NCBI RefSeq assembly: GCF_026191635.1
Contig: NZ_JAKRRW010000014.1
Location: 62,001 to 126,000, forward strand
Origin: Photobacterium obscurum
Lineage (GTDB): Bacteria; Pseudomonadota; Gammaproteobacteria; Enterobacterales; Vibrionaceae
Direction: 5' to 3'
Length of the DNA stretch: 64,000 bases
A program made the translations under genes and the position numbers. Shown here piece after piece: positions 21,241 to 32,463 of this stretch. Within the stretch, counting starts at the first letter, position 1, and each line of letters begins with the position of its first letter. The notes under the pieces were generated by a model that worked only from the letters and a program-made list of their open reading frames with translations, had not been told where the DNA came from and ran no database searches.

Positions 21241-22643
21241 TTGAAGTTCAGCTTTCACAATTAGCTGATGTTTTACAGGCTGAACTGGTTGGATGTGATA
21301 CCGTGATAGCCGAGGTATCGACGGATACTCGCAAGATTGCGGCTCAGACACTGTTTATTGCCCTGAAAGGTGAGCGTTTCGATGCCCATGACTTCTGTCA
21401 GGATGCGAAGGATAATGGTGCCGCGGCGTTGCTGGTAAGCAAGCACTTACCGGTTGCGCTACCGCAACTGATCGTTAAGGACACCCGTTTGGCTCTGGGG
21501 CAATTAGGTGCTTGGCTCAAAGCCCAGATGGAGCAGAAACACGGCTTGAAAACCCTGGCCCTGACAGGCAGTTGTGGCAAAACCACGGTCAAGGAGATGG
21601 CGGCGGCCATTCTGGGGCAAAAAGGCCCGGTGCTGGCGACTGCGGGTAACTTCAACAACGATATCGGTGTGCCATTGACCTTGCTGCGCCTTGAGCCGAA
21701 CCACGAGTATGCGGTTATCGAGCTTGGGGCTAACCATCAGCAGGAAATCTCTTATACGACTTCGCTGGTAAAACCGCAGGTGGCGCTGATCAACAACTTG
21801 GCTGCGGCGCATCTTGAAGGTTTCGGCTCGCTGCAAGGAGTGGCTAAGGCCAAGGGCGAAATTTTTGAAGGCCTTGCTCCCGTCGAAGAGTGTGCGGATA
21901 CCAAGGCAACGGCAATTATCAACCTTGACTCAAATGAGTTGTCAATGTGGCAGCCGTTGCTAACAGGGCACCGACTAATTACCTTTTCTGCGACTCAATC
22001 AACGGCTGACTTCTCAGCAAGTGACATATTTATTAACAGTCAGGGCCGTGCTTGTTTTACAATGCGCACCCCCGACGGTGATACGCCGGTTACGTTGACG
22101 CTGCCTGGTGCCCATAATGTTGCAAATGCGCTGGCGGCAGCGGCGTTGAGCATGGCAATGGGGGCGACGCTGGAGCAGGTCAAAAATGGTCTCGAGCTGG
22201 TTGAGAATGTTAAAGGGCGGGTAGACATCACTTTGCCACGAGACGGACTCCGCCTGATTGATGATACCTACAATGCCAGTGTGGCCTCGGTGAAGGCTGC
22301 GATTGATCTGCTTGCCACTTTTGCAGGTCAGCGCTGGTTTGTGCTTGGTGATATGGCAGAGCTTGGCGATGACAGTGCAGCGTTGCACCGAGAAGTGGCA
22401 GAGTATGCCAGAAATAAAAAACTGGATCGGGTGCTGACATATGGCCAGGCCAGTGCCGTGGTCAGTGAAATGAATCACGGCCAACATTTTGATGATAAAT
22501 CAGCGTTGATCCAATTGCTTATGGAACAACTTAGTCATCAGCAACTTAATTCACAAAACACAGAGGTTACAGTGTTGGCAAAGGGGGCTCGTAGTTCCCG
22601 CATGGAAGACGTTATTGCCGCACTGCAGGAAAACACACAATGA
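21237..22643 (+). CDS. murF: UDP-MurNAc-tripeptide:D-Ala-D-Ala ligase MurF
   Basis: MurF attaches D-Ala-D-Ala to the tripeptide, completing UDP-MurNAc-pentapeptide. The 468 residues contain the P-loop [26 protein letters not shown], and the C-domain start [19 protein letters not shown]. The substrate ligase gene ddl is not in this cluster. The ATG overlaps the murE stop (ATGA), and the mraY start overlaps the murF stop by four bases. Nothing is missing or unusual. Confidence 0.97.
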   Translation: MIEVQLSQLADVLQAELVGCDTVIAEVSTDTRKIAAQTLFIALKGERFDAHDFCQDAKDNGAAALLVSKHLPVALPQLIVKDTRLALGQLGAWLKAQMEQKHGLKTLALTGSCGKTTVKEMAAAILGQKGPVLATAGNFNNDIGVPLTLLRLEPNHEYAVIELGANHQQEISYTTSLVKPQVALINNLAAAHLEGFGSLQGVAKAKGEIFEGLAPVEECADTKATAIINLDSNELSMWQPLLTGHRLITFSATQSTADFSASDIFINSQGRACFTMRTPDGDTPVTLTLPGAHNVANALAAAALSMAMGATLEQVKNGLELVENVKGRVDITLPRDGLRLIDDTYNASVASVKAAIDLLATFAGQRWFVLGDMAELGDDSAALHREVAEYARNKKLDRVLTYGQASAVVSEMNHGQHFDDKSALIQLLMEQLSHQQLNSQNTEVTVLAKGARSSRMEDVIAALQENTQ

Positions 22644-23722
22644 TTTACTGGTTAGCTGACTTATTAGAGTCCACGTTCCCTTTTTTCCGCCTGTTTGAAT
22701 ACTTGACGTTTCGCGCAATCATCAGCGTATTAACAGCACTGCTGCTTTCCCTCTGGATGGGACCACGCCTTATTGCCCGCCTGCAATTGCTGCAGATTGG
22801 TCAGGTGGTTCGTCATGACGGTCCGGAATCGCACTTCAGCAAGCGTGGTACGCCGACGATGGGCGGGATCATGATCCTGGCTTCGATCGCCATTACTGTT
22901 TTGCTATGGGCTGATCTCTCGAACCCTTATGTCTGGGCGGTACTGACGGTGATGCTGGGTTATGGCGCGGTCGGTTTTGTCGATGACTACCGCAAAGTGG
23001 TGCGCAAGAATACTGATGGCCTTATTGCCCGCTGGAAGTACTTCTGGCAGTCAGTGATTGCTCTTGGCGTTGCCTTTGCCCTGTATGTACACGGTCAGGA
23101 TACTGCCGCCACGCAATTGGTCGTTCCGTTCTTCAAGGACGTGATGCCGCAGCTTGGCTTGTTCTATATCGTATTTACCTATTTTGTGATTGTGGGTACC
23201 AGCAACGCGGTGAACCTGACAGATGGCCTGGACGGTCTGGCTATCATGCCGACGGTGATGGTTGCTGCGGGGATGGCATTTATTGCCTGGGCGACAGGTA
23301 ACGTCAACTTTGCGAACTATCTGCACATTCCTTATTTGAAAGATGCCAGTGAACTGGTGGTGGTCTGTACCGCGATTGTCGGTGCCGGCCTTGGCTTCCT
23401 GTGGTTCAATACCTACCCGGCTCAAGTCTTTATGGGCGATGTGGGTTCACTGGCACTTGGTGGCGCGCTGGGTACGATTGCCGTACTGGTTCGCCAGGAG
23501 CTGCTGCTGGTGATCATGGGCGGTGTCTTCGTGATGGAGACGGTTTCGGTGATCCTGCAGGTCGGTTCGTACAAACTGCGTGGTCAGCGTATTTTCCGTA
23601 TGGCACCAATCCACCACCATTATGAGCTGAAAGGCTGGCCTGAACCTCGAGTAATTGTTCGTTTCTGGATCATTACTCTGATGCTGGTACTGATTGCACT
23701 GGCAACCCTGAAGGTACGTTAA
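22640..23722 (+). CDS. mraY: Phospho-MurNAc-pentapeptide transferase MraY
   Basis: MraY makes lipid I by moving phospho-MurNAc-pentapeptide to undecaprenyl phosphate on the inner face of the membrane. The 360-residue protein has about ten membrane helices. The conserved [16 protein letters not shown] and NLTDGLDGL segments and [12 protein letters not shown] carry the magnesium-binding aspartates; the late [11 protein letters not shown] loop is also intact. The length matches E. coli. Overlap with murF is four bases, and murD begins with the next base after the stop. Confidence 0.98.
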   Translation: MIYWLADLLESTFPFFRLFEYLTFRAIISVLTALLLSLWMGPRLIARLQLLQIGQVVRHDGPESHFSKRGTPTMGGIMILASIAITVLLWADLSNPYVWAVLTVMLGYGAVGFVDDYRKVVRKNTDGLIARWKYFWQSVIALGVAFALYVHGQDTAATQLVVPFFKDVMPQLGLFYIVFTYFVIVGTSNAVNLTDGLDGLAIMPTVMVAAGMAFIAWATGNVNFANYLHIPYLKDASELVVVCTAIVGAGLGFLWFNTYPAQVFMGDVGSLALGGALGTIAVLVRQELLLVIMGGVFVMETVSVILQVGSYKLRGQRIFRMAPIHHHYELKGWPEPRVIVRFWIITLMLVLIALATLKVR

Positions 23723-25060
23723 ATGAATGGCTTAGACGGTGTGAGAAAGGTTGTGGTGATAGGTCTGGGGATGACCGGGCTATCGGTGGTCAATCACCTG
23801 TTACGCCAACCTGACGAGTTTGAGATTAAAGTCATTGATACCCGTCCGACACCGCCTGGCCGGGATGAACTACCGTCACAGGTTAAGCTATGCAGTGGCC
23901 AGTGGAATATGGACTGGTTGCTGGCGGCAGATTTAATTGTTGCCAGCCCCGGGGTGGCACTAGCGACCCCAGAGCTGGTGGTGGCGAAGCAGGCTGGCAT
24001 TGAGATTGTCGGTGATATTGAGCTGTTTGCGCGCGCGGTGACCAAGCCGGTCGTCGCCATAACGGGCTCCAATGGCAAGAGCACGGTTACCAGCCTGGTC
24101 GGCGAAATGGCCAAAGAGGCCGGGATTAATGTTGGCGTTGGTGGCAACATTGGTTTTGCGGCATTGGATATGCTGGCACAGGATCATGAGCTTTATGTCC
24201 TCGAGCTGTCTAGCTTTCAGTTGGAAACAACCTCTTCACTGCAGCTGAAAGCGGCGGTGTACCTGAACCTTTCTGAAGATCACATGGATCGCTACAGCGG
24301 GCTGGATGATTACAGCCAGGCCAAGATGCGGATCTTCAACCACACCGAACTGGCTGTGTTTAATCGTGACGATCTGGCTACCCGTCCGGCATCCTGCCCC
24401 TCGGCAATGACCAGTTTCGGTTTCGATTCGGCTGAATATGGGCTAGTGAACCACGAGGGCGAAGAGTTTCTCGCGATTGAGCAGCAACCGTTGATGGCCA
24501 CCCGTGACATAGCTTTGGTCGGGCGCCATAACGTGGCCAACAGCTTGGCGGCACTGGCTTTGGCTGATGCCGTTAATATCGACCGTTCGGCGGCCTGCCG
24601 CGCGCTTAGACGCTATAACGGGCTGGCGCACCGCTGCCAGTTGGTGGCTAACCATCAGGACGTACGATGGGTTAATGATTCTAAGGCGACTAACCTTGCC
24701 AGTACCTTGGCGGCTCTGAAAGGCTTGAACTTATCCGGCAAACTGCATCTATTGGTCGGCGGTGACGGCAAAGGCGCCGATTTTTCTGAACTTAGGCCGG
24801 TATTAGCTGACTTAAATGTACAGCTGTACTGTTATGGCCGGGATGCCCATCTCTTCGCATCACTGGTCGACCATCCGTTATCAGTCGAGACCATGGAGCA
24901 GGCAATGATAATAGCGGCAGACACGGCACAGGCCGGCGATATGGTTTTATTGTCACCGGCATGTGCCAGCTTTGACCAGTTTCCCAACTTTATGGCGCGT
25001 GGTGATGCTTTTGTGACGCTGGCCACTGAGCTGCAATACAAAGTCTCCGGAGCAAGCTGA
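23723..25060 (+). CDS. murD: UDP-MurNAc-L-Ala:D-Glu ligase MurD
   Basis: MurD adds D-glutamate to UDP-MurNAc-L-Ala. The 445 residues comprise the N-terminal UMP-binding domain ([18 protein letters not shown]), the ATP-binding P-loop [12 protein letters not shown], the central [11 protein letters not shown], and WVNDSKATN in the C-domain, all typical. It starts immediately after the mraY stop, and its stop overlaps the ftsW start by one base (TGATG). Confidence 0.97.
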   Translation: MNGLDGVRKVVVIGLGMTGLSVVNHLLRQPDEFEIKVIDTRPTPPGRDELPSQVKLCSGQWNMDWLLAADLIVASPGVALATPELVVAKQAGIEIVGDIELFARAVTKPVVAITGSNGKSTVTSLVGEMAKEAGINVGVGGNIGFAALDMLAQDHELYVLELSSFQLETTSSLQLKAAVYLNLSEDHMDRYSGLDDYSQAKMRIFNHTELAVFNRDDLATRPASCPSAMTSFGFDSAEYGLVNHEGEEFLAIEQQPLMATRDIALVGRHNVANSLAALALADAVNIDRSAACRALRRYNGLAHRCQLVANHQDVRWVNDSKATNLASTLAALKGLNLSGKLHLLVGGDGKGADFSELRPVLADLNVQLYCYGRDAHLFASLVDHPLSVETMEQAMIIAADTAQAGDMVLLSPACASFDQFPNFMARGDAFVTLATELQYKVSGAS

Positions 25061-26268
25061 TGCTGGAGCAGTTCAAAGAAGGCTGTACCTCGGTCAGTGA
25101 GTGGTTAACCCGCCCGGCGGCGCCGTGTATGTATGATCGCCAGCTGGTGTGGATTGCTCTGGCGCTGATGGTAACCGGGCTGGTGATGGTGACATCGGCC
25201 TCGGTACCGGTTGCAACCCGTTTGACCGACATGCCGTTTTACTTTGCGCTGCGCCATGGCTTCTTTTTGGTTTGCTCGTTGGTGATAGCAAGCTTCGTCG
25301 TACAAATTCCGTTATCTCGCTGGCGTCAGTTGAGCGTGCCGATGCTGCTGGCTTCGATGCTGTTGCTGGTGGCGGTATTGGTGGTGGGGCGTTCGGTGAA
25401 CGGTGCTGCACGCTGGATCCCACTGGGCATCTTTAACCTACAGCCGGCAGAAGTAGCCAAGCTATCATTGTTTATCTTTCTGGCCGGGTATCTGGTTCGT
25501 CAGTATTCCCAGGTAAGGGAAAGTTTTTTTGGTTTTCTTAAGCCATTGGTCGTCTTGTCGATTCTGGCCGCTCTGCTACTGCAGCAGCCGGATCTGGGCT
25601 CGTTCGTTGTAATGTTCGTGACGACCGTCGGTATGCTGTTTATTGCCGGTGCCAAGCTGTGGCAGTTTTTGGCGATGCTGGCGATGGCGTTTCTCGGTAT
25701 TGGCCTGCTGATTGTCTTTGAGCCCTACCGTCTCCGCCGGGTTACATCGTTTATGGATCCGTGGGAAGACCCTTTCGGTAGTGGCTACCAGCTGACACAG
25801 TCTCTGATGGCGTTTGGCCGTGGCGACTGGCTGGGACAGGGACTTGGGAACTCAATCCAGAAGCTTGAATATTTACCGGAAGCGCATACTGACTTTGTGT
25901 TTGCGGTGCTGGCCGAAGAGGTGGGGCTAATCGGAGTAACCGTAGTGTTGCTGCTGATTTTTTCCTTGGTATTCAAGGCATTGTTTATTGGTCGAAAATG
26001 CCTGCAGACTGGCCAATTGTTTGGCGGTTTTCTGGCATTTGGCTTTGGTTTCTGGTTTGCCTTCCAAACGCTGGTTAATGTCGGTGCGGCAGCAGGACTG
26101 GTACCGACCAAAGGCCTGACCTTGCCCCTGATTAGTTACGGTGGCTCTAGTTTATTTATCATGGCAACGGCGGTTGCCATATTGATACGGATTGATCATG
26201 AACAGCGGCTTGCTGCCAAGTATGGCCCTGCAGAAGAAGTAGATGACAACGACAATGAACAAGAATAA
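25060..26268 (+). CDS. ftsW: Septal peptidoglycan glycosyltransferase FtsW
   Basis: FtsW is a SEDS-family polymerase that makes septal glycan strands with FtsI. The 402-residue protein has the ten-helix pattern, [22 protein letters not shown] near the middle, and the catalytic-loop region [30 protein letters not shown] lies near the end. These are diagnostic of FtsW; RodA would not sit in a dcw cluster. It begins inside the murD stop and its end overlaps murG by 26 bases. Confidence 0.97.
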   Translation: MLEQFKEGCTSVSEWLTRPAAPCMYDRQLVWIALALMVTGLVMVTSASVPVATRLTDMPFYFALRHGFFLVCSLVIASFVVQIPLSRWRQLSVPMLLASMLLLVAVLVVGRSVNGAARWIPLGIFNLQPAEVAKLSLFIFLAGYLVRQYSQVRESFFGFLKPLVVLSILAALLLQQPDLGSFVVMFVTTVGMLFIAGAKLWQFLAMLAMAFLGIGLLIVFEPYRLRRVTSFMDPWEDPFGSGYQLTQSLMAFGRGDWLGQGLGNSIQKLEYLPEAHTDFVFAVLAEEVGLIGVTVVLLLIFSLVFKALFIGRKCLQTGQLFGGFLAFGFGFWFAFQTLVNVGAAAGLVPTKGLTLPLISYGGSSLFIMATAVAILIRIDHEQRLAAKYGPAEEVDDNDNEQE

Positions 26269-27319
26269 ACGCTTGCTGGTGATGGCCGGTGGTACCGGAG
26301 GCCATGTGTTTCCAGGCCTAGCCGTGGCCAAAAAACTGCAGCAGGAAGGCTGGGAGATTCGCTGGCTGGGGACTGCTGACCGGATGGAAGCCGAACTGGT
26401 ACCGAAGCACGGTATTGAGATCGATTTTATCAAAGTGAAGGGCCTGCGCGGTCAAGGAATCGCGCGCCTGTTGGCAGCACCGTTCAAGATCGTTGGTGCG
26501 ATCATGCAGGCGCGACGCTATATCAAGGCCTGGCAGCCTGATGTCGTTCTGGGTATGGGCGGCTATGTCAGCGGACCGGGTGGTGTTGCTGCCTGGCTGT
26601 CAGGTGTACCGGTGGTATTGCATGAGCAAAATGCCGTTGCCGGCCTGACAAACCAGTGGTTATCACGTATTGCCGCAAAAGTTCTGCAGGCTTTTCCTGG
26701 CGCATTTACAGGAAAAGAAGTCGTGGGTAACCCGGTACGTCAGGATGTCACTGTACTGCCGGCACCGAATGAGCGTTTTGCCGATCGCCAGGGGCCGACC
26801 CGTGTCCTTGTGATGGGGGGCAGCCAAGGTGCCCGTATCTTGAACCAGACTATGCCGGAAGTCGCGGGTATTCTTGGTGATAAGGTGACGATCTGGCATC
26901 AGGCCGGCAAGGGCGGCCAGACAATGACCGAACAGGCTTATCAGTCAAATTGCCAAGTGAGTCATAAGGTGACGGAATTTATTGATGATGTCGCCGAAGC
27001 CTACGCCTGGGCTGATATTGTGGTATGTCGTTCGGGAGCCCTGACGGTTTCTGAACTTTCTGCGGCAGGCCTTGGCGCCATATTTATTCCGTTTATGCAC
27101 AAAGATCGCCAGCAGGCATTGAATGCCGATCACCTGGTGCAGTGCGGGGCGGCAAAAATGATAGAGCAGATGGATTTAACGGCTGCTGGCTTGGCACAAG
27201 AGTTAAACCAATTAGACCGTAATGCGCTGACAGCAATGGCTGTTGCCGCGCGAGAAGCCGCAATTGTTGATGCTGATGCCAGAGTGGCATCAGTGATTAA
27301 ATCGCTGGCAAAGAATTAA
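26243..27319 (+). CDS. murG: UDP-GlcNAc:lipid I N-acetylglucosaminyltransferase MurG
   Basis: MurG converts lipid I to lipid II on the inner face of the membrane. The 358 residues have the glycine-rich [10 protein letters not shown] loop, [23 protein letters not shown], the [10 protein letters not shown] loop of the C-domain and [10 protein letters not shown] for UDP-GlcNAc binding. ATG 26243 overlaps the ftsW end by 26 bases and follows GAAGAAGTAG. An ATG at 26255 (MNKNKRLL) is a possible alternative, closer to the usual N-terminus but without a clear ribosome-binding site. Confidence 0.95.
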   Translation: MTTTMNKNKRLLVMAGGTGGHVFPGLAVAKKLQQEGWEIRWLGTADRMEAELVPKHGIEIDFIKVKGLRGQGIARLLAAPFKIVGAIMQARRYIKAWQPDVVLGMGGYVSGPGGVAAWLSGVPVVLHEQNAVAGLTNQWLSRIAAKVLQAFPGAFTGKEVVGNPVRQDVTVLPAPNERFADRQGPTRVLVMGGSQGARILNQTMPEVAGILGDKVTIWHQAGKGGQTMTEQAYQSNCQVSHKVTEFIDDVAEAYAWADIVVCRSGALTVSELSAAGLGAIFIPFMHKDRQQALNADHLVQCGAAKMIEQMDLTAAGLAQELNQLDRNALTAMAVAAREAAIVDADARVASVIKSLAKN

Positions 27320-27334
27320 GTTGAGAACAGAGTG

Positions 27335-28795
27335 ATGAGTAAACTGGATAACCAGCAATTAGCAAAAATTAGAACCATGGTGCCAGAGATGCGCCGCGTT
27401 GAGCGTATTCACTTTGTTGGGATCGGCGGTGCCGGAATGAGTGGTATTGCCGAGGTGTTAGTGAACGAAGGCTACTGTATCAGTGGTTCAGATCTTGCCC
27501 CTAATGCTGTGACGGAACGCCTGACCGAGAAAGGTGCAGAAATTTTCTTCGGCCATGCCGCCAGTAATGTCGAGGGTGCAAGTGTCGTGGTTGTGTCTAC
27601 TGCCATTGCCGCAGAGAACCCAGAATTGCTTGCCGCACGCGAAATGCGTATCCCGGTTGTTCGCCGGGCAGAAATGCTGGCCGAACTGATGCGCTACCGT
27701 CACGGTATTGCTATTGCCGGTACGCACGGCAAAACCACGACAACGGCACTGACGACCCAGATTTATTCTGAAGCCGGCCTGGATCCAACATTCGTCAACG
27801 GTGGCCTGGTGAAGAGTGCCGGTACTAATGCCCGCCTGGGCTCAAGCCGTTATTTGATTGCCGAAGCCGATGAAAGTGATGCATCCTTCCTGCACCTGCA
27901 GCCAATGGTGTGTGTGGTCACTAACATTGAAGCCGATCATATGGAGACATATGGCGGTGATTTCGAAGTTCTGAAACAGACTTTTATCGACTTCCTGCAC
28001 AACTTGCCTTTCTACGGCCTGGCCGTGATGTGCATTGATGATCCCGTGGTTCGTGAACTGCTACCCAGAATTGGCCGCCAGGTGATCACTTACGGTTTCT
28101 CTGAAGATGCTGATGTGCGCCTTGTTGGGTATAATCAGCATGGCCAGCAGGGACATTTTACTATCCTGCGTCAGGGTAAACCTGCATTGGATATCAAGTT
28201 GAATATCCCAGGCAAGCACAATGCCCTTAACGCGACAGCAGCGGTAGCCGTGGCGACCGAAGAAGGGGTTGAAGACGAGGCTATTATCCGTGCTCTGGCT
28301 GAATTCCAGGGAACGGGGCGCCGCTTTGATCATTTGGGCGAGTTTGAAACGGGCAACGGAACGGTAATGCTGGTGGATGATTACGGCCATCACCCGAGTG
28401 AAGTGGACGTAACTATTAAAGCGGCCCGTGCCGGATGGGATGATAAGCGCTTGGTAATGGTATTCCAGCCGCACCGTTACAGCCGTACCCGTGACTTATA
28501 TGACGACTTTGCCAATGTACTGGAACAGGTTGATGTGTTGGTGATGCTGGATGTCTATGCTGCCGGGGAGACGCCGATAGCAGGGGCCGATGGCCGCTCA
28601 CTTTGCCGCACAATCCGTGGACGCGGCAAGATCGATCCGATTTTTGTGCCTAACAGTGATGCATTGCCGGCTGCATTGGCAAATATTATCCAGAATGATG
28701 ATTTAGTTCTGACTCAAGGAGCCGGCGATGTTGGTAAAATTGCCCGCCAACTAGCTGAAATGGAGCTGAATGTAGTAGAAATGCGCGGAAATTAG
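27335..28795 (+). CDS. murC: UDP-MurNAc:L-alanine ligase MurC
   Basis: MurC begins the stem peptide by adding L-alanine to UDP-MurNAc. The 486 residues hold the N-terminal [17 protein letters not shown], the P-loop [22 protein letters not shown], and [10 protein letters not shown] in the C-domain, all standard. The codon before the ATG at 27335 is an in-frame GTG (27332); I use the ATG. ddl, which follows murC in E. coli, is missing here; the next gene is ftsQ after a 243-base gap containing its own promoter. Confidence 0.96.
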   Translation: MSKLDNQQLAKIRTMVPEMRRVERIHFVGIGGAGMSGIAEVLVNEGYCISGSDLAPNAVTERLTEKGAEIFFGHAASNVEGASVVVVSTAIAAENPELLAAREMRIPVVRRAEMLAELMRYRHGIAIAGTHGKTTTTALTTQIYSEAGLDPTFVNGGLVKSAGTNARLGSSRYLIAEADESDASFLHLQPMVCVVTNIEADHMETYGGDFEVLKQTFIDFLHNLPFYGLAVMCIDDPVVRELLPRIGRQVITYGFSEDADVRLVGYNQHGQQGHFTILRQGKPALDIKLNIPGKHNALNATAAVAVATEEGVEDEAIIRALAEFQGTGRRFDHLGEFETGNGTVMLVDDYGHHPSEVDVTIKAARAGWDDKRLVMVFQPHRYSRTRDLYDDFANVLEQVDVLVMLDVYAAGETPIAGADGRSLCRTIRGRGKIDPIFVPNSDALPAALANIIQNDDLVLTQGAGDVGKIARQLAEMELNVVEMRGN

Positions 28796-28921
28796 CCTTC
28801 TTGCGATGAATGGTGATAAAATGGCTCGAATATTGCATTCTTTTTAAGCGGCAAAATATGTGTGATATTGCCATTTATCGGGCTTTGATCTCAGGATATG
28901 TAAGTAATGCTCTAACAATAG

Positions 28922-28950
28922 TTGGAGAGCAACGGGTTGGTCGGTATAAT
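28922..28950 (+). promoter_or_regulatory. Promoter upstream of ftsQ
   Basis: TTGGAG (28922-28927) and a perfect TATAAT (28945-28950) are 17 bases apart in the murC-ftsQ gap. It would give ftsQAZ its own transcription in addition to read-through from the dcw promoter. Confidence 0.7.
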
Positions 28951-29038
28951 CGATCAACTTTGCGCATTACTCGCTGATTTTTCCAAAAGTCGGTCATTAC
29001 TACCAGTTTTGCTAAGCAGGTAAGGGCAAAGAGACAAT

Positions 29039-29794
29039 ATGGCTGATGCAGTCTTAAAAAGATTACCCCTGCCACCTTCAGTTACGACAGGTAACTGGGG
29101 GGGATTGGCATTTTTTCTTTTTGTTATTGGTTTTGTCGCATGGTTATTCAGTGCCGCGATAAACTGGATGACAGACGCCAACAGATTACCGTTGTCGCAA
29201 TTGGTTATTCAGGGAAAACTGGATTACCTCAGTACTAATGATGTTCGCCAGGGAATATTGCAGCTCGATCAGCTAGGAAGCTTCATGACCCAGGATGTCG
29301 ATCAGATCCAACTGGCACTTGAAGCCTTGCCTTGGGTTGCCCATGCATCAGTACGTAAACAATGGCCTGACTCCATTAAGGTCTTTCTGGTTGAACATCA
29401 GCCTGCGGCGATTTGGAACCAGCAGTTTCTGGTGAATACCGAAGGCGCGGTATTTGAAGCACCGGCGGAGCAGGTAAAAGATTTAGGTTTGGTCGAGCTA
29501 GCTGGGCCAGACGGCAATAGTCAGGAAGCCCTGACTGCGTTGCATGAAATGCAACCAAGATTACAGCTTGCGGGGTTCGAAATTGCTACGCTAGCAGTTA
29601 ATGAACGTCGAGCCTGGCGAGTCTGGTTAACAAATGGAATTCGACTCGAGTTGGGTCGAGAAGCCCGAATGGAGCGACTAGAACGCTTTATCGGGTTATA
29701 TCCTGAATTAGAGCAGCAAGGAAAAGCCATAGAGTACGTAGACTTGCGCTACGACACCGGGGCTGCTGTGGGTTGGAAAGTGGTTCAAGAATAA
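29039..29794 (+). CDS. ftsQ: Cell division protein FtsQ
   Basis: FtsQ is the bitopic scaffold of the FtsQLB complex. The 251-residue protein has a short cytoplasmic region and one membrane helix (about 21-43). The POTRA domain (about 50-120, LPLSQLVIQGKLDYLSTNDV) and the periplasmic beta domain follow, with NTEGAVFEAP and YVDLRYDTGAAVGWK near the end. Position before ftsA and layout make the call firm. The ATG follows GGGCAAAGAGAC. Confidence 0.95.
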   Translation: MADAVLKRLPLPPSVTTGNWGGLAFFLFVIGFVAWLFSAAINWMTDANRLPLSQLVIQGKLDYLSTNDVRQGILQLDQLGSFMTQDVDQIQLALEALPWVAHASVRKQWPDSIKVFLVEHQPAAIWNQQFLVNTEGAVFEAPAEQVKDLGLVELAGPDGNSQEALTALHEMQPRLQLAGFEIATLAVNERRAWRVWLTNGIRLELGREARMERLERFIGLYPELEQQGKAIEYVDLRYDTGAAVGWKVVQE

Positions 29795-29863
29795 TACTTG
29801 CCAAGCACTCGTCTGATTTATAAGACATTGTTTGTTTGAGTATAACTATAAGAGCGTGCGCTA

Positions 29864-31120
29864 ATGACGAAGGCGGCAGATAAAAAACTCATAGTGGGCC
29901 TGGATATCGGCACTTCCAAAGTTTGTGCTTTGGTTGGAGAGGTGCTGCCTGATGGCAATGTAAATGTCATTGGTGTTGGCAGCAGCCCTTCACGGGGAAT
30001 GGATAAAGGCGGAGTCAACGATCTTGAGTCCGTGGTTAAGTCGGTTCAGCGTGCCGTAGATCAGGCTGAATTAATGGCCGACTGCCAGATTTCCTCTGTG
30101 TTTTTGTCGTTATCTGGCAAACATATACGTTGCCAAACAGAAAAAGGCATGGTGCCTATTTCTGACAAAGAGGTGACGCAGGATGACGTTGATAATGTTA
30201 TCCATACAGCGAAATCCGTAAAAATTAGCGATGAACACCGAACTTTACATGTAATTCCTCAGGAATTTGCTATTGATTATCAAGAGGGAATTAAAAATCC
30301 CGTTGGTTTATCAGGCGTTCGCATGGAAGCTAGTGTTCATTTGATCACATGTCACAATGATATGGCACGCAATATCGTTAAGGCGGTTGAGCGTTGCGGG
30401 CTGAAGGTCGATCACCTGATTTTTTCAGGGTTGGCGGCTAGCCATGCTGTCCTGACTGCCGACGAGCGCGAACTGGGTGTTTGCGTGGTCGATATCGGTG
30501 GCGGCACCATGGATTTAGCGGTCTGGAGTGGTGGAGCCCTGCGCCATGCCGAAGTGATCCCGTATGCCGGCAATGTTGTGACCAGTGATATTGCCTATGC
30601 CTTCGGTACTCCTCCAGGGGATGCCGAAGAAATTAAAGTTAAATATGGCTGTGCGCTGAGTGAGCTCGTGAGCAAAGATGCGAAAGTCGATGTACCAAGT
30701 GTCGGTGGTCGCCCGTCTCGCAGCCTGCAGAGCCAAACTTTGGCAGAAGTGATAGAACCCCGCTACAGTGAACTGTTGGGGCTGGTTAATCAGAAACTGC
30801 TTGAAATACAAGAACAACTGCGTGATGCGGGTGTAAAACATCATTTAGCGGCGGGCATTGTCCTCACTGGCGGTGCCGCACAAATGGAAGGATTGATTGA
30901 GTGTGCCGAGCGCGTTTTTCGCAATCAGGTACGGATCGGACAACCATTAGAGCTAAGCGGACTGACCGACTACGTTCAGGCCCCGCATTATGCGACTGCA
31001 GTAGGTTTACTGCATTACGGAAAGGACAGTCAGACATTTGACGACAGTGAACTGGAGCCGAAACGTTCGGTGTCCGGAATCTTCACTAAAATCAGTGGCT
31101 GGCTAAGAAAAGAATTTTAA
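29864..31120 (+). CDS. ftsA: Cell division protein FtsA
   Basis: FtsA is the actin-like ATPase that tethers FtsZ to the membrane and recruits later division proteins. The 418 residues show the phosphate-1 motif VGLDIGTSKVCALVGE, the phosphate-2 motif VVDIGGGTMDLAV, the adenosine motif LTGGAAQMEGL, and the C-terminal amphipathic membrane-targeting helix (GIFTKISGWLRKEF). The length is close to E. coli (420). ftsZ follows after 34 bases. Confidence 0.98.
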   Translation: MTKAADKKLIVGLDIGTSKVCALVGEVLPDGNVNVIGVGSSPSRGMDKGGVNDLESVVKSVQRAVDQAELMADCQISSVFLSLSGKHIRCQTEKGMVPISDKEVTQDDVDNVIHTAKSVKISDEHRTLHVIPQEFAIDYQEGIKNPVGLSGVRMEASVHLITCHNDMARNIVKAVERCGLKVDHLIFSGLAASHAVLTADERELGVCVVDIGGGTMDLAVWSGGALRHAEVIPYAGNVVTSDIAYAFGTPPGDAEEIKVKYGCALSELVSKDAKVDVPSVGGRPSRSLQSQTLAEVIEPRYSELLGLVNQKLLEIQEQLRDAGVKHHLAAGIVLTGGAAQMEGLIECAERVFRNQVRIGQPLELSGLTDYVQAPHYATAVGLLHYGKDSQTFDDSELEPKRSVSGIFTKISGWLRKEF

Positions 31121-31154
31121 AACCTGATGCGAACAGGATAAACGGAGAGAACAA

Positions 31155-32351
31155 ATGTTTGAACCGATGATGGAAATGTCTGATGAAGCGGTAATTAAGG
31201 TCATTGGCGTTGGCGGCGGCGGCGGTAATGCTGTCGATCACATGGTACGTGAATCTATTGAAGGCGTTGAGTTCATCAGTGTTAACACCGATGCACAGGC
31301 GCTTCGTAAAAGCAGTGTAAGTACAGTGATCCAGATCGGTGGTGATATCACTAAAGGTCTGGGTGCGGGTGCGAACCCTCAAGTGGGTCGTGACTCGGCG
31401 CTGGAAGATCGTGAAGCGATTAAATCGGAGCTGCAGGGATCGGATATGATCTTTATTGCAGCTGGCATGGGCGGCGGTACCGGTACTGGTGCGGCGCCAA
31501 TCATTGCTGAAGTAGCGAAAGAGCTAGGTATTCTTACTGTGGCGGTGGTGACTAAGCCATTTAGCTTCGAAGGTAAGAAGCGTATGGCTTTTGCTGAGCA
31601 GGGCATCGAGGAGCTTTCTAAGCACGTTGACTCCCTAATCACAATTCCAAACGAGAAACTGCTGAAAGTTCTTGGCCGTGGTATTACGTTGCTGGACGCA
31701 TTTGCCAAGGCAAATGATGTTCTGAAAAATGCGGTGCAGGGTATTGCCGAGCTGATCACCCGTCCGGGTATGATTAACGTCGACTTTGCCGACGTACGTA
31801 CTGTGATGTCTGAAATGGGTCATGCCATGATGGGCAGCGGTGTTGCTACTGGTGACGATCGCGCTGAGGAAGCTGCTGAAATGGCTATCTCTAGCCCGCT
31901 GCTGGAAGATATCGATCTAGCGGGTGCTCGTGGTGTTCTGGTTAACATCACTGCTGGTCTGGATATGCGTCTTGATGAGTTTGAAACTGTGGGTAACACA
32001 GTGAAAGCCTTTGCATCGGATAACGCGACAGTGGTTATCGGTACCTCTCTGGATCCAGAGATGACTGATGAGCTGCGTGTAACAGTGGTTGCAACGGGTA
32101 TCGGCAAAGAAAGCAAGCCGGATATCACGCTGGTAACAACATCGAAGCCTGTTCAGGCGGTTGCTCAGGAAAAACCGGCTGCAGCAGCTCCAGCTGTCGA
32201 AGAATCTAAACCTGCGCCGTTAACTCAGCAAGCTCCAGCTGCTGATACCAACGTACAGCAGTCAGCTTCTTCTGCTGCAGCGAAGTCCAAGCCTCAGGCT
32301 GACCACGACTACCTTGATATTCCAGCATTTTTACGTAAGCAAGCTGACTAG
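31155..32351 (+). CDS. ftsZ: Cell division GTPase FtsZ
   Basis: FtsZ is the tubulin homologue that forms the cytokinetic ring. The 398 residues contain [14 protein letters not shown], the tubulin signature GGGTGTGA and the T7-loop region [11 protein letters not shown]. An Ala/Pro-rich linker of about 60 residues leads to the conserved C-terminal peptide [14 protein letters not shown], which binds FtsA, ZipA and ZapD (also encoded here). Codon use is biased toward highly expressed codons. Confidence 0.99.
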   Translation: MFEPMMEMSDEAVIKVIGVGGGGGNAVDHMVRESIEGVEFISVNTDAQALRKSSVSTVIQIGGDITKGLGAGANPQVGRDSALEDREAIKSELQGSDMIFIAAGMGGGTGTGAAPIIAEVAKELGILTVAVVTKPFSFEGKKRMAFAEQGIEELSKHVDSLITIPNEKLLKVLGRGITLLDAFAKANDVLKNAVQGIAELITRPGMINVDFADVRTVMSEMGHAMMGSGVATGDDRAEEAAEMAISSPLLEDIDLAGARGVLVNITAGLDMRLDEFETVGNTVKAFASDNATVVIGTSLDPEMTDELRVTVVATGIGKESKPDITLVTTSKPVQAVAQEKPAAAAPAVEESKPAPLTQQAPAADTNVQQSASSAAAKSKPQADHDYLDIPAFLRKQAD

Positions 32352-32364
32352 CGAATGTAATCTA

Positions 32365-32393
32365 TTGGGTTATTATTTAAGAAGTGGTATGAT
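32365..32393 (+). promoter_or_regulatory. Promoter of lpxC
   Basis: TTGGGT (32365-32370) and TATGAT (32388-32393) are 17 bases apart in the ftsZ-lpxC gap. Transcription would start near 32400, immediately before a 10-bp stem-loop at 32403-32426. Confidence 0.65.
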
Positions 32394-32402
32394 ATCTGTC
32401 CA

Positions 32403-32426
32403 ATTGCCTTGCGATTGCGAGGTAAT
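32403..32426 (+). other. 5' stem-loop of the predicted lpxC mRNA
   Basis: ATTGCCTTGC (32403-32412) pairs with GCGAGGTAAT (32417-32426) around loop GATT, with two G-T pairs. It begins within a few bases of the predicted transcript start and has no U-run after it, so a leader structure is more likely than a terminator. Confidence 0.5.
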
Positions 32427-32463
32427 GGGCCGATGTATTGGCGAATAATAGTTGAGAGAGCAG

